A stretch of DNA of 64,000 bases, taken from NCBI GenBank assembly GCA_016929525.1, contig JAFGIP010000067.1:62001-126000 (forward strand), in the 5' to 3' direction. The stretch comes from Bacteroidales bacterium (GTDB lineage Bacteria > Bacteroidota > Bacteroidia > Bacteroidales > UBA10428). The notes under the pieces were generated by a model. That model was given only the letters and a program-made list of their open reading frames with translations. It made no database searches and had not been told where the DNA came from. The translations under genes were made by a program, and so were the position numbers. Of the stretch, positions 54,424-63,439 are shown in pieces. Positions within the stretch are counted from its first letter, which is position 1. Each line of letters starts with the position of its first letter.

Positions 54424-56213
54424 TCCTCTTTCAGGGCATTTATTATTATTGAAGCTTTACTATTACCGATAATATTTGCTATTTCTTCTTTCGATTTCAT
54501 TTTAATAATCTCAATCGTTCCAAATTCTTTTATTAATTTTTCTGCAGTAGATTTCCCTATTCCTTTAATTTCTTCTATTGAATTTCTCAACATGGATGAA
54601 GATCTTTTATTTCTATGAAAAGAAATTCCAAATCGATGGGCTTCATTCCTTAGGTTTTGGATTAGCTTCAATGTCGAAGAGTTTTTATCCAGGTAAATAG
54701 GAATGGGGTCATTAGGAAAATACAATTCTTCCAATCTTTTCGCTACCCCAATTACCGGTATTTTTTCAAATAAATTAAGCTTTTTCAGGCTTTTGATAGC
54801 AGCGTTAAGCTGCCCCTTTCCTCCGTCAATAATTATTAATTGGGGTAACTCCGCCTTCTCATCAATCCTTCTCCTATATCGACGATAAATAATTTCTTCC
54901 ATTGAGGCAAAATCATTGGCACCAACAACTGATTTTATATTGAAATGCCTGTACTCGTTTTTTGCCGGTTTGCAGTTTTTAAATACTACACATGAGGCTA
55001 CAGGATTTGAACCCTGAATATTTGAGTTATCAAAACATTCTATCCATTCGGGAAGTGCCTTTAAATACAAATCTGATTTTACCTTCTCTAACAGGGCAAT
55101 TTTTCCGGCATCATAGTTTTTTCTTTCAATCAGTTGTTGTTTTTGAACATAATATTGTAACGCATTTCTTTGCGAAAGTTCCAATAAATGTTTTTTATCT
55201 CCTGTTTTAGGTATTACGAATTTTATCCCATTAAAACTATCTGCCGGTAAGAAGGGTACTATTATCTCTTTGGAATTTGAATTCACCTTTGATCTAATAT
55301 CAATAATAGCAAAAAGTAAAAGCTCCTCTTTGGTTTCGTCTAATTTATTCTGTAATTCAACTGTGTGTGATTGAACAACAGCACCACTTACTATTTTTAG
55401 AAAATTAACATAATACTTGCTCCCCCTTTCCACAAAGCTGAAAATATCAATATTGCTGAGTTTTGAATTAACAATTGTTGATTTACTTTTATAACGTTCT
55501 AATAAAATAATATTTTGCTTGATATTTTCTGCTTCCTCAAACATATACTTATCAGAAAAGTCTTTCATAACAACTTTCAGATGCAGGATAACTTCCTGAA
55601 TATTCCCTTTTAATATTTCCTTAATGCTCTGAACTGAATCATTATAGTCTTCTTCATTTTGCAAATTCTCACATGGTGCTTTACAATTGCCAATATGAAA
55701 TTCAAGGCATTTTTTAAATCTATTTCTATTAATGCTATCTCTGGTAAGATTATACTTGCACGTTCTTAATTTATATAACTGCCTAATTAAACCAAGAAGT
55801 GTCTTAACCATCATGGCCGATGTATAAGGTCCAAAATAAGTGGAGCCATTCCTAACCATCTTTCTTGTTGAAAATATACGTGGGAAATTTTCATTCTTAA
55901 CGCATATCCAGGGAAAGGTTTTATCATCCTTTAATAAAACATTGTACTTAGGTTGAATTTTTTTAATTAAGTTGTTTTCAAGAAACAGGGCATCAGTTTC
56001 AGAATCAACTACAATATGTTTTATATCAACTACCTGTTTAATAAGAACTTTTGTCTTAAAAGATTCATATTTGTTTTTATTAAAATAAGAAGATACCCTG
56101 CTGCGTAAGTCCTTAGCCTTACCAATATAAATTATCTCACCATGTCTATTTATAAACTGATATACACCGGGTGATTTTGGTAAACTGCTGACAATCTTTT
56201 TAAGATGGTCCAT
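54420..56213 (-). CDS. uvrC: Excinuclease ABC subunit C
   Basis: A 597-residue UvrC that makes both incisions in nucleotide excision repair. The N-terminal GIY-YIG nuclease starts KSPGVYQFINRHGEIIYIGKAKDLRSRVSSYF. The central UVR motif (VVMKDFSDKYMFEEAENIKQ) contacts UvrB. The C-terminal RNase H-like nuclease (IIDGGKGQLNAA) and helix-hairpin-helix (IKGIGKSTAEKLIKEFGTIE) follow. It is downstream of mnmG on the same strand and complete. Confidence 0.95.
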   Translation of the reverse strand: MDHLKKIVSSLPKSPGVYQFINRHGEIIYIGKAKDLRSRVSSYFNKNKYESFKTKVLIKQVVDIKHIVVDSETDALFLENNLIKKIQPKYNVLLKDDKTFPWICVKNENFPRIFSTRKMVRNGSTYFGPYTSAMMVKTLLGLIRQLYKLRTCKYNLTRDSINRNRFKKCLEFHIGNCKAPCENLQNEEDYNDSVQSIKEILKGNIQEVILHLKVVMKDFSDKYMFEEAENIKQNIILLERYKSKSTIVNSKLSNIDIFSFVERGSKYYVNFLKIVSGAVVQSHTVELQNKLDETKEELLLFAIIDIRSKVNSNSKEIIVPFLPADSFNGIKFVIPKTGDKKHLLELSQRNALQYYVQKQQLIERKNYDAGKIALLEKVKSDLYLKALPEWIECFDNSNIQGSNPVASCVVFKNCKPAKNEYRHFNIKSVVGANDFASMEEIIYRRYRRRIDEKAELPQLIIIDGGKGQLNAAIKSLKKLNLFEKIPVIGVAKRLEELYFPNDPIPIYLDKNSSTLKLIQNLRNEAHRFGISFHRNKRSSSMLRNSIEEIKGIGKSTAEKLIKEFGTIEIIKMKSKEEIANIIGNSKASIIINALKED

Positions 56214-56256
56214 CGGTTAAAGTAAAAATTGTGTTCCACGTGGAACATTAGTGATT

Positions 56257-58119
56257 TTATCTTCCTATATGGACTAGCAATACATTTATATCAGCTGGTG
56301 ATACTCCAGATATTCTAGAAGCCTGACCTATTGTCTGTGGTCTAATCCTTTCCAGCTTTTGTCTTCCTTCTGTACTTATAGACGTCAAAACGGAATAATC
56401 TATATTATCGTAAATTTTTATGTTTTCTAATCTTTTTATTTTTTCAGCAATTGCTCTTTCTCTATGTATGTATCCCTTGTATTTTACTTCAATATCAACA
56501 CATTCCATTAAATCTTTTTTTGTGTATTTACATTTTTTTAATAATTCTCTGAATTCCAGTATCTCTTCTGCGATGTCCTCGAGTTTAAATTGAGGCCTTT
56601 TAGCAATTTCTATTAGTTTAATACTTTGCGTTAATTTTGCCGATTTATGATTTTCCAGGAATGTATTAATTTCCCCTGGTTTAACGCTTTTATTCTTTAT
56701 AAATTCTAATATTTTTTCCTTCTCCTTTATTTTTATTTTTAATAAATCCATTCTCTCCTTACCCGCAAGTCCTAATTTATACGATAATTGTGTTAATCTT
56801 TCATCACAATTATCTTGTCTTAATAATAATCTATACTCTGCTCTTGAGGTGAACATCCTATAAGGTTCGTCTACTCCTTTGTTTATTAAGTCATCAATTA
56901 AAACACCTATGTATGATTCATCTCTTCTTAAAATTAATTCTTCCCCCCCATTACATTTTATATGAGCATTAATTCCTGCTATTAAACCTTGCCCTGCTGC
57001 TTCCTCATAACCAGTTGTACCATTAATTTGACCTGCAAAAAATAAGTTATTTATCTTCTTTGTCTCAAGAGTATATTTTAATTGTGTTGGTGGATAATAG
57101 TCGTATTCTATTGCATAACCCGGTCTGAATATTTTAACATTTTCAAGTCCTTTTATTTTTTTTAGCGCTTCAAGCTGGATTTTCCATGGTAGGCTGGATG
57201 AAAATCCATTTATATAATATTCATTTGTATTCTTTCCTTCTGGTTCCAGAAATAATTGATGTCTTTCTTTTTCTGAAAATGTTACGATTTTCCCTTCTAT
57301 ACTTGGGCAATATCTGGGTCCAATACCTTTTATTGTACCAGAAAATAACGGTGATTTTTCAAATCCCGTTCTTAGAATATTATGAACTTCTTCATTTGTA
57401 TATGTTATATAACAACTTTTTTGCTCTAAATTTATTTCTTTCGTTAAATATGAGAATTTACCGCCCTCCTCATCTCCTTTTTGTTCTTCCAGAATATCAA
57501 AATTAATCGATCTCCCATCTAATCTAGCCGGTGTTCCTGTTTTCATTCTTCCCACTTCAAATTCTCTCTCCATTAGTTGTTTTACTAATCCTGTTGATCT
57601 TGGTTCCGATATTCGCCCTCCTTTTAACTTAACCTCACCAATATGAATTATTCCATTTTCAAAAGTCCCTGTTGTTAAAATAACAGTTTTTGAATAGAAC
57701 TCAACACCTATCTTAGTTTTTACTCCAATTACTTCCTTATTTTTAATAATTAATTCCTGAACATTATCTTGCCAAAATTCTATGTTTTTGTTTTTTTCTA
57801 ATTCTTCTCGCCAATAGTATGTAAATAAGAATCTGTCACATTGTGCTCTCGGACTCCAAAGAGCAGGTCCCTTACTTCTGTTTAGCATTCTAAATTGAAT
57901 TGTACTTTTATCTGTTACTATTGCACTTATACCACCCATTGCATCAATTTCTCTAACAATTTGTCCCTTTGCAATTCCACCCATTGCAGGATTACATGAC
58001 ATTTGCGCAATTTTTGTCATATCCATTGTTATCAGTAGTACTCTACTACCTAATTTTGCCGCAGCATAAGCTGCCTCGCTGCCAGCATGCCCTGCCCCCA
58101 CAACTATAACATCGTACAT
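56257..58119 (-). CDS. mnmG: tRNA uridine-5-carboxymethylaminomethyl modification enzyme MnmG
   Basis: A 620-residue FAD protein that, with MnmE, modifies the wobble uridine of tRNAs. The FAD site is VVGAGHAGSEAAYAAAKLGSRVLLI. The conserved segments CNPAMGGIAKGQIVREIDAMGG and SPRAQCDRFLF follow. The C-terminal helical domain has TSRAEYRLLLRQDN and PADINVLLVHIGR. It lies 36 bp after ybeY on the same strand. Confidence 0.95.
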   Translation of the reverse strand: MYDVIVVGAGHAGSEAAYAAAKLGSRVLLITMDMTKIAQMSCNPAMGGIAKGQIVREIDAMGGISAIVTDKSTIQFRMLNRSKGPALWSPRAQCDRFLFTYYWREELEKNKNIEFWQDNVQELIIKNKEVIGVKTKIGVEFYSKTVILTTGTFENGIIHIGEVKLKGGRISEPRSTGLVKQLMEREFEVGRMKTGTPARLDGRSINFDILEEQKGDEEGGKFSYLTKEINLEQKSCYITYTNEEVHNILRTGFEKSPLFSGTIKGIGPRYCPSIEGKIVTFSEKERHQLFLEPEGKNTNEYYINGFSSSLPWKIQLEALKKIKGLENVKIFRPGYAIEYDYYPPTQLKYTLETKKINNLFFAGQINGTTGYEEAAGQGLIAGINAHIKCNGGEELILRRDESYIGVLIDDLINKGVDEPYRMFTSRAEYRLLLRQDNCDERLTQLSYKLGLAGKERMDLLKIKIKEKEKILEFIKNKSVKPGEINTFLENHKSAKLTQSIKLIEIAKRPQFKLEDIAEEILEFRELLKKCKYTKKDLMECVDIEVKYKGYIHRERAIAEKIKRLENIKIYDNIDYSVLTSISTEGRQKLERIRPQTIGQASRISGVSPADINVLLVHIGR

Positions 58120-58155
58120 TCAAATTATTTTTTACAAATATACGAGTTCTATTAT

Positions 58156-58581
58156 TTATATTAATTCTAAATACGGTATGTAGTAATTTTCTTTTTCTCT
58201 CATTACCGCAATTTCCTGGGTGGTATTATCTGAATACCCTAACAAATGGAGTAATCCATGAATAATTACTCTATCAAGTTCTTTTCTAAAGTTATTTTGG
58301 CTGTATTCTTTAGAGTTTCTTTTAACAACTTCTATACATATAAAAATCTCGGCCCTTAACATATTTAAATATGTACTATCAAAAGTTATAATATCTGTTG
58401 GCCAATTATGATGTAAATATTCCTTATTTATTCTAATAATTTCATTCTCACTAACGAAATTTATTTCTAATAATTCAATTTCTTTTTTCTCAAATTTCGA
58501 GACTTTTATTAACCAGTTTCTGTATTTGCTTTTTTCCTTTATTTGAAAATCAACCCCTACTGAATAAAAATAGACTGACAA
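58156..58581 (-). CDS. ybeY: rRNA maturation endoribonuclease YbeY
   Basis: A 141-residue YbeY, a zinc-dependent RNase for 16S rRNA 3' processing and ribosome quality control. The zinc motif HGLLHLLGYSDN has two His; the third His of HGxLHLxGYDH is Asp here. I recall the same GYxD form in other Bacteroidota, so this is probably clade-normal. The start NKEYLHHNWPTDIITF segment is typical. It is 1 bp after the anti-sigma-type gene. Confidence 0.92.
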   Translation of the reverse strand: MSVYFYSVGVDFQIKEKSKYRNWLIKVSKFEKKEIELLEINFVSENEIIRINKEYLHHNWPTDIITFDSTYLNMLRAEIFICIEVVKRNSKEYSQNNFRKELDRVIIHGLLHLLGYSDNTTQEIAVMREKENYYIPYLELI

Positions 58582-58582
58582 T

Positions 58583-58981
58583 TTATTTTACATTAAATTC
58601 TAATTCAACTGTAGCTCCGTTTCTACTAAAATTTATATTATCTGATAACTTTTCCATCAGGAATATACCACGCCCATTAACATTTTCGATATTCTCAGGA
58701 GCTGTCGGATCTGGAATGTTCTTATAATCAAAGCCATTTCCTTCATCATCAACTTTAATCATTAGCTTTTTTTCCTTTAGTCTAAAAGAAATTGTAACAT
58801 CTTTATTTTCATCTAACTTATTACCATGCATAATAGCGTTATTTGTGGCCTCTAACGCTGCTATTAATATATTCCCGTAAAGGTCTTCACCAATCTTAAA
58901 CTCTCCAGATATTTCGTCAATAACTTTTTCGATCTTCCTGAGATTCTCAATTTTTGATGGTATTTTAATCACCTTTTCCAT
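58583..58981 (-). CDS. RsbW-type ATP-binding protein (anti-sigma factor-like)
   Basis: A 132-residue GHKL ATPase-fold protein of the HATPase_c_2 type. It has the N box EATNNAIMHGN, the G1 box DEGNGFD and the G2 box NGRGIFLMEKL. Such proteins phosphorylate or sequester partners, as RsbW does with an anti-sigma antagonist and a sigma factor. No partner gene is adjacent. It is first in the 58981-54420 run with ybeY, mnmG and uvrC, and 131 bp separate it from envC. Confidence 0.86.
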   Translation of the reverse strand: MEKVIKIPSKIENLRKIEKVIDEISGEFKIGEDLYGNILIAALEATNNAIMHGNKLDENKDVTISFRLKEKKLMIKVDDEGNGFDYKNIPDPTAPENIENVNGRGIFLMEKLSDNINFSRNGATVELEFNVK

Positions 58982-59112
58982 TTTTAATTAATAATATATC
59001 TTATCTACCCTTTATACTAAAAAGATAATTTTAAGTTACCGCTTGTACTAATAATTATGACGAATTTCTTTAAACCATTTCAATTATACAACGAATATGC
59101 GAATATTTTACA

Positions 59113-60303
59113 TCAATTACTTAACCAAAGTTCAGGATTTTGTTTCTCAAGTTCTCTCCATATCTCCAAATGAATAACACTTTCACCATTTTTTGAATCG
59201 GTGTAAACATTACCAATAACTTGCTTAGTTTGAACTTTATCACCAACTTTTACCTTTGTATTGATAAGATTATGGTACACAGTAAAAAAGCTACCATGTT
59301 GCACAATAACAGTACTATTAGCTCCTTTAATTGTAAATACTTTAGATACTACACCATTGAATATAGCTCTTACCTCTGAGTTTTTAATTGTTGATATATC
59401 AATTCCGTTATTTCTAACCTTTACATTTTTCAATACAGGATGGGCATGTTCTCCAAAGCCTTCTGTTATAATACCTTGCGTAGTTGGCCAAGGCAATCTC
59501 CCTTTGTTGCTTTCAAAATTCGTTGATATAATTTTTTCCTCCGGCGTTAGTTCTTCAAATTTATTTCTTCTCGCCTCTCTTTTTATCAGATCTTCAATTT
59601 CTTTATTTAACTTTTCTGCAATTCTTTTCTTATTCTCTAATTCCTTTAATAATTCTTCTTCCTGTTGTTGTAACCTTTTGATTATATTGTCATTATTTTC
59701 TCTTTCTGTATGCAAATTTGCTCTTTCAAATAGTTTTGTATTAACCAGATCAATTTTTTTTCCTCTTTTAATATTAAGTTCACTTATTTTATCTTCTATG
59801 GCTTTATTCAGGACAATTATTAATTTTATTTGTTTCAATCTATAATCTTTATATTGTTGTAGATATTTATATCTTGCGTAAAACTGATTTACATCTTTTG
59901 AAGCAAATAAATACATAAAATTTAACTCCGAATTTCTGTTTTTAAATGCATAGTAAATCAGAGTGGCATATTCATTTTTTGTTTTTTTTAAATCTTTTTC
60001 AAGTAATGTCAGTGTTTCTTCGTTTTTTGAAATTTCATTGTCAATCAAATTTATTTCATTATTTAATTGACTTATAAGCTTATTTCTATTTCTAATCTTC
60101 GTTTGAACAAGCTTTAATTCATTAACAGTATTTTTTTTCTTTACTCTAGTACTTTCAATAAGTTTATTTGTCAGCTCAATCTCTTTTAGAATCCTTTCTC
60201 TTTCATATACCAATTTTTCCCTCTTCTTTTCCTGTTGAAAAGAATTAATATATATTATACAGATTATAACAAGCAGCAGCTTCCTTGTTACATTTTTATT
60301 CAT
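59113..60303 (-). CDS. envC: EnvC-like murein hydrolase activator with degenerate LytM domain
   Basis: A 396-residue periplasmic protein. An N-terminal hydrophobic signal is followed by ~220 residues of coiled coil (KKREKLVYERERILKEIEL...EELLKELENKKR). The C-terminal M23/LytM domain reads GFGEHAHPVLKNVKVRNNGIDIS, where the HxxxD zinc pair is partly replaced (N-N-G-I-D), and ends HLEIWRE. It is therefore likely a non-catalytic activator of amidases, as in E. coli EnvC, tied to FtsX (25392). Its start overlaps the TPR gene end by 8 bp. Confidence 0.88.
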   Translation of the reverse strand: MNKNVTRKLLLVIICIIYINSFQQEKKREKLVYERERILKEIELTNKLIESTRVKKKNTVNELKLVQTKIRNRNKLISQLNNEINLIDNEISKNEETLTLLEKDLKKTKNEYATLIYYAFKNRNSELNFMYLFASKDVNQFYARYKYLQQYKDYRLKQIKLIIVLNKAIEDKISELNIKRGKKIDLVNTKLFERANLHTERENNDNIIKRLQQQEEELLKELENKKRIAEKLNKEIEDLIKREARRNKFEELTPEEKIISTNFESNKGRLPWPTTQGIITEGFGEHAHPVLKNVKVRNNGIDISTIKNSEVRAIFNGVVSKVFTIKGANSTVIVQHGSFFTVYHNLINTKVKVGDKVQTKQVIGNVYTDSKNGESVIHLEIWRELEKQNPELWLSN

Positions 60304-62014
60304 AACAATCAGCTTTGATTGTATTAATTTTCTCCTTAATCATGTAAGTTGAATCTAATCCCGGTATCTTTTCCCAAGCTTCTATCGCTTCCTTACATTT
60401 ATCAAGTTTTAACATAATTTCTCCATAATGATCCAGTACTTCCGGATTGTTATATGCTCCATTTCTTATAGCAGATTCAATATAATTCTTTGCTTCTTTT
60501 ACTTTATTCATTTTAAACATAATCCATCCATATGTATCCAGGTATGTTGGATTATCAGGTTCTCTAATAATAGTAAACCTACTTAATTCTTCAGCTTTCT
60601 CAAGCTTTTCTTCTCTTATTGATAAGTAATAACTGTAATTGTTTCGAATCATAAGGTTTTCAGGCTCAATTTTAAGAATTTCCTCATAACAGCTATCAGA
60701 TCTACTATATAACTTTTTTTCTCTATAAACATCTGCTAATATATTTAAAGCCTGAATTTTATTCTGATCATCACAATTCATTTTCAATACTTTTTCTGCT
60801 TCAATTATAGTAGAGTCATTATTTCCTAATTCCTTATTCGAAAGAGCAGATATTAAATACACATTAGGTTTTTCATTAAAATATTTTCTTGCTTCAGAAC
60901 TTATTTTTAATGCGTGGCTATAATCTTTTGTATAATAGTTAATTAATAAAGCCTGTTCCCATAATAAATAATTTTCCTTATTGTATAGTAATGCACTATC
61001 TAAGTAAGATTTTGCCTTTTTGTAATCTTCAAGATTTATATAAATATCTGCGTATGAAGCAAATATTCTGTAATCATTGCTGATTCTATTAAGTATTTTT
61101 AGTATTTCTTCAATTTTATCTTTGTGTTTTCTAACGAATTCTTTTTCACTAATAAAACCAATTAACACTGATATTTTATCTTCAAAATTTAGATCACTAC
61201 AACAAAATGCCTTATTGTAATAATAAAAAGCAGAGTCTGATTCCTTGTTCATAATGTAAAATTCTGCAAACGATAATAATGCTAAACCGTTTTTAGAATC
61301 CTTTCTTATAATTTCCTTATATATGCTTTTTGCATATTGCGTCTTTCCGATCTCAGCACAGTATTCTGCCAATAAACCATAATTATTTATATCATCTGGG
61401 AAATATTTTGTTATCAGCTGCAACTGTACCAAAGCAGAATCATATTTTCTTTGACTATGAAAAACATTATGCTTTAGTAAAAGCAGTTCTTTACTTCCAT
61501 CATATCTGTCTTCTAATTTTGAAATTACTTCAAGGGCTTTTTTGTTCTCACTGTTCTGATTATATAATAACGCTAAATTATACATTAGTTCAGGATCAGG
61601 ATTTATTCCAATTATTTCTTCATATATAAAAGCTGCGCTGTCCAATTTGCCCATAAATTGATAAATATTTGCTAAATTTATTTTATACCATATATTTTCT
61701 TGATCTCTATACTCAGCTTTAATAGCATAATCTTTTGCTATTTCATACTCTTGAGCTCTCATATATAACGAACTTAGCTGATAATATGGTGCTGCTTTTT
61801 CAGGGAATTCCTGTATACACAAATTATATAAAGTTATAGCACTGCGGTAATTTCCTAATAAAGCATGCTTAGTTGCATCAGTGAAATCCTTATAATATTG
61901 GTTTTCTTTAATTGTATCTTTTTTCTCATTATTATATTCTTCAATTTTGTTGGTACCTTTACAACAAACCGTACTTAATAAAATCAAAATCCCTATATAT
62001 TTACTGTTTTTCAT
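60296..62014 (-). CDS. TPR-repeat lipoprotein
   Basis: A 572-residue protein with a lipoprotein signal (LILLSTVCCKG, Cys18 likely acylated) followed by about a dozen TPR units (for example APYYQLSSLYMRAQEYEIAKDYAI and PTYLDTYGWIMFKMNKVKEAKNYIESAIRNG). TPR arrays are scaffolds for protein contacts, here probably at the inner face of the outer membrane. In related genomes I recall a DUF4292 gene between this gene and envC; none is present here. It overlaps the nucleotidyltransferase gene by 14 bp. Confidence 0.83.
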   Translation of the reverse strand: MKNSKYIGILILLSTVCCKGTNKIEEYNNEKKDTIKENQYYKDFTDATKHALLGNYRSAITLYNLCIQEFPEKAAPYYQLSSLYMRAQEYEIAKDYAIKAEYRDQENIWYKINLANIYQFMGKLDSAAFIYEEIIGINPDPELMYNLALLYNQNSENKKALEVISKLEDRYDGSKELLLLKHNVFHSQRKYDSALVQLQLITKYFPDDINNYGLLAEYCAEIGKTQYAKSIYKEIIRKDSKNGLALLSFAEFYIMNKESDSAFYYYNKAFCCSDLNFEDKISVLIGFISEKEFVRKHKDKIEEILKILNRISNDYRIFASYADIYINLEDYKKAKSYLDSALLYNKENYLLWEQALLINYYTKDYSHALKISSEARKYFNEKPNVYLISALSNKELGNNDSTIIEAEKVLKMNCDDQNKIQALNILADVYREKKLYSRSDSCYEEILKIEPENLMIRNNYSYYLSIREEKLEKAEELSRFTIIREPDNPTYLDTYGWIMFKMNKVKEAKNYIESAIRNGAYNNPEVLDHYGEIMLKLDKCKEAIEAWEKIPGLDSTYMIKEKINTIKADCYE

Positions 62015-62999
62015 ATTCGCTAAAATCCCCCAGGTTAAAATTACCTTTTGCGCCTTTTATTCTTGTATCACTTCCTATTATTGAACAGCTAATTTTAGAA
62101 TCAATAATAACTGCTCTGTCACCTATTATACTTTTCTTAATAACAGAATTTTCTATAATTGCGTCATCTTCTATTGAAACATAAGGTCCTAACTTACAAT
62201 GCTTTACTTTAACATTTCTTCCAATATATACCGGCTCAATTATTTTTACTCCCCCTAACTTTTTCTTGTTATTTTCAAATTTACCTGCCTTCATAACCTT
62301 TTCTGTACTTTTCAGATATTCTTCCTTATTTCCACAATCCAACCAGTCATCTAATATTTTACACTTTATTTTTAAACCCTGTTCTATCAAGCTTTTAATA
62401 TTATCTGTCAATTGAAATTCCGCACCGGTTTTTTTATTATTTTTAATCATATTTTCTATATCATATTTTATTTTTTCTCCTTCTTTAAAATAATATATTC
62501 CTATAACTGCCTTATCTGAGACAAATTTCTTTGGTTTTTCGTAAATATCTTTTATTATATCGTTCTTATCAGTAACAACAACACCGTAGTTTTCCGGATT
62601 TTTTACAATCATTGTCCAAATAATAGCTTCATCCTTATCTTCTATTTTAAAATTACCTTTATAGAGTGTATCAGCAAAAACCACAAAGCATTCACCATTT
62701 AAAGCTTCATTTGCGCAATATACCGCATGTGCGGTTCCCAACGCTTTTTCCTGATAATGTATATATCCTTTGTAACCGTTTTTCTTTGCAATTTTTAATA
62801 ACTTTTCTTCAACCTCTATTCCAAAATCTCCGATAATAAAGTGAATCTCTTTAATAGTTTTACCAGAGCTTTTTTCAAGATCTGTTACTATTCTTTCTAC
62901 AATAGTCTTTCCCGCAATTTTAAGTAGTGGTTTAGGTGTATTTAACGTATGTGGTCTCATACGTTTACCTGTACCGGCCATAGGAATAATCACTTTCAT
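62001..62999 (-). CDS. Sugar-phosphate nucleotidyltransferase with beta-helix C-terminus
   Basis: A 332-residue NTP-transferase. The N-terminal Rossmann-like domain starts MKVIIPMAGTGKRMRPHTLNTPKPLLKIAGKT, the nucleotide loop for NDP-sugar synthesis, with VVFADTLYKG as the metal site. The C-terminal part from ~residue 240 reads VYIGRNVKVKHCKLGPYVSIEDDAIIENSVIK, a left-handed beta-helix. It may make UDP- or dTDP-glucose type donors; the sugar cannot be fixed. It sits beside the flippase gene, consistent with surface polysaccharide work. Confidence 0.86.
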   Translation of the reverse strand: MKVIIPMAGTGKRMRPHTLNTPKPLLKIAGKTIVERIVTDLEKSSGKTIKEIHFIIGDFGIEVEEKLLKIAKKNGYKGYIHYQEKALGTAHAVYCANEALNGECFVVFADTLYKGNFKIEDKDEAIIWTMIVKNPENYGVVVTDKNDIIKDIYEKPKKFVSDKAVIGIYYFKEGEKIKYDIENMIKNNKKTGAEFQLTDNIKSLIEQGLKIKCKILDDWLDCGNKEEYLKSTEKVMKAGKFENNKKKLGGVKIIEPVYIGRNVKVKHCKLGPYVSIEDDAIIENSVIKKSIIGDRAVIIDSKISCSIIGSDTRIKGAKGNFNLGDFSEYEKQ

Positions 63000-63005
63000 T
63001 TTTTA

Positions 63006-63438
63006 TTAATTTCCATTATGCCCAAAACCTCCAGCCCCTCTTTTTGTTTCTTCAAGATTTTAAATTCTTCCCAGGTAACATGCACATGTTTTGCAATAAT
63101 CATTTGACATATTTTTTCGCCGTCTTTTATTATAAAATATTCATTTGATATATTTATCATAATAACACATATACTTTTGCTCTTTAATCCGAATCAATTG
63201 TAACAGGATTATTTAAATCATTAATTCCTTTTTTAACTGCTAGACCAGATCTAGGTCTTATTTGTGATTCGTAACCTGCTGGTAATTCAATCAACAAACC
63301 TGTTGTTATTAGAGCTCTCTTTAAAGTTTTTAATATAACATCTTCTTTTAATTTTGCTTTTAATTCCGTATCTGCCGATCTTTTTATTTCATACCTTAGT
63401 AGATCATGCTTATATGTATTAATAATTTTGATTTTCAC
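63006..63438 (-). pseudogene. dut: Broken dUTP diphosphatase gene
   Basis: Three pieces in different frames make up a dUTPase. The first 84 codons (start ATG 63438) end at TAA after VTIDSD, where motif III should continue with Tyr-Arg-Gly. A second frame then reads INISNEYFIIKDGEKICQMIIAKH...TWEEFKI, and a third reads TKRGAGGFGHNGN, the C-terminal motif. Two single-base deletions restore a 144-residue enzyme (433 bp plus 2 is 435). Motif I also looks altered (SADTELKA instead of AGxDLxA), and NNPVTID replaces NxPGTID. Confidence 0.82.
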
Positions 63439-63439
63439 T

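Noticed and set aside
58156-58581. YbeY with a missing third zinc His
   Set aside because: Asp at this place (GYSD) appears usual for Bacteroidota YbeY, so it is not reported as a defect.
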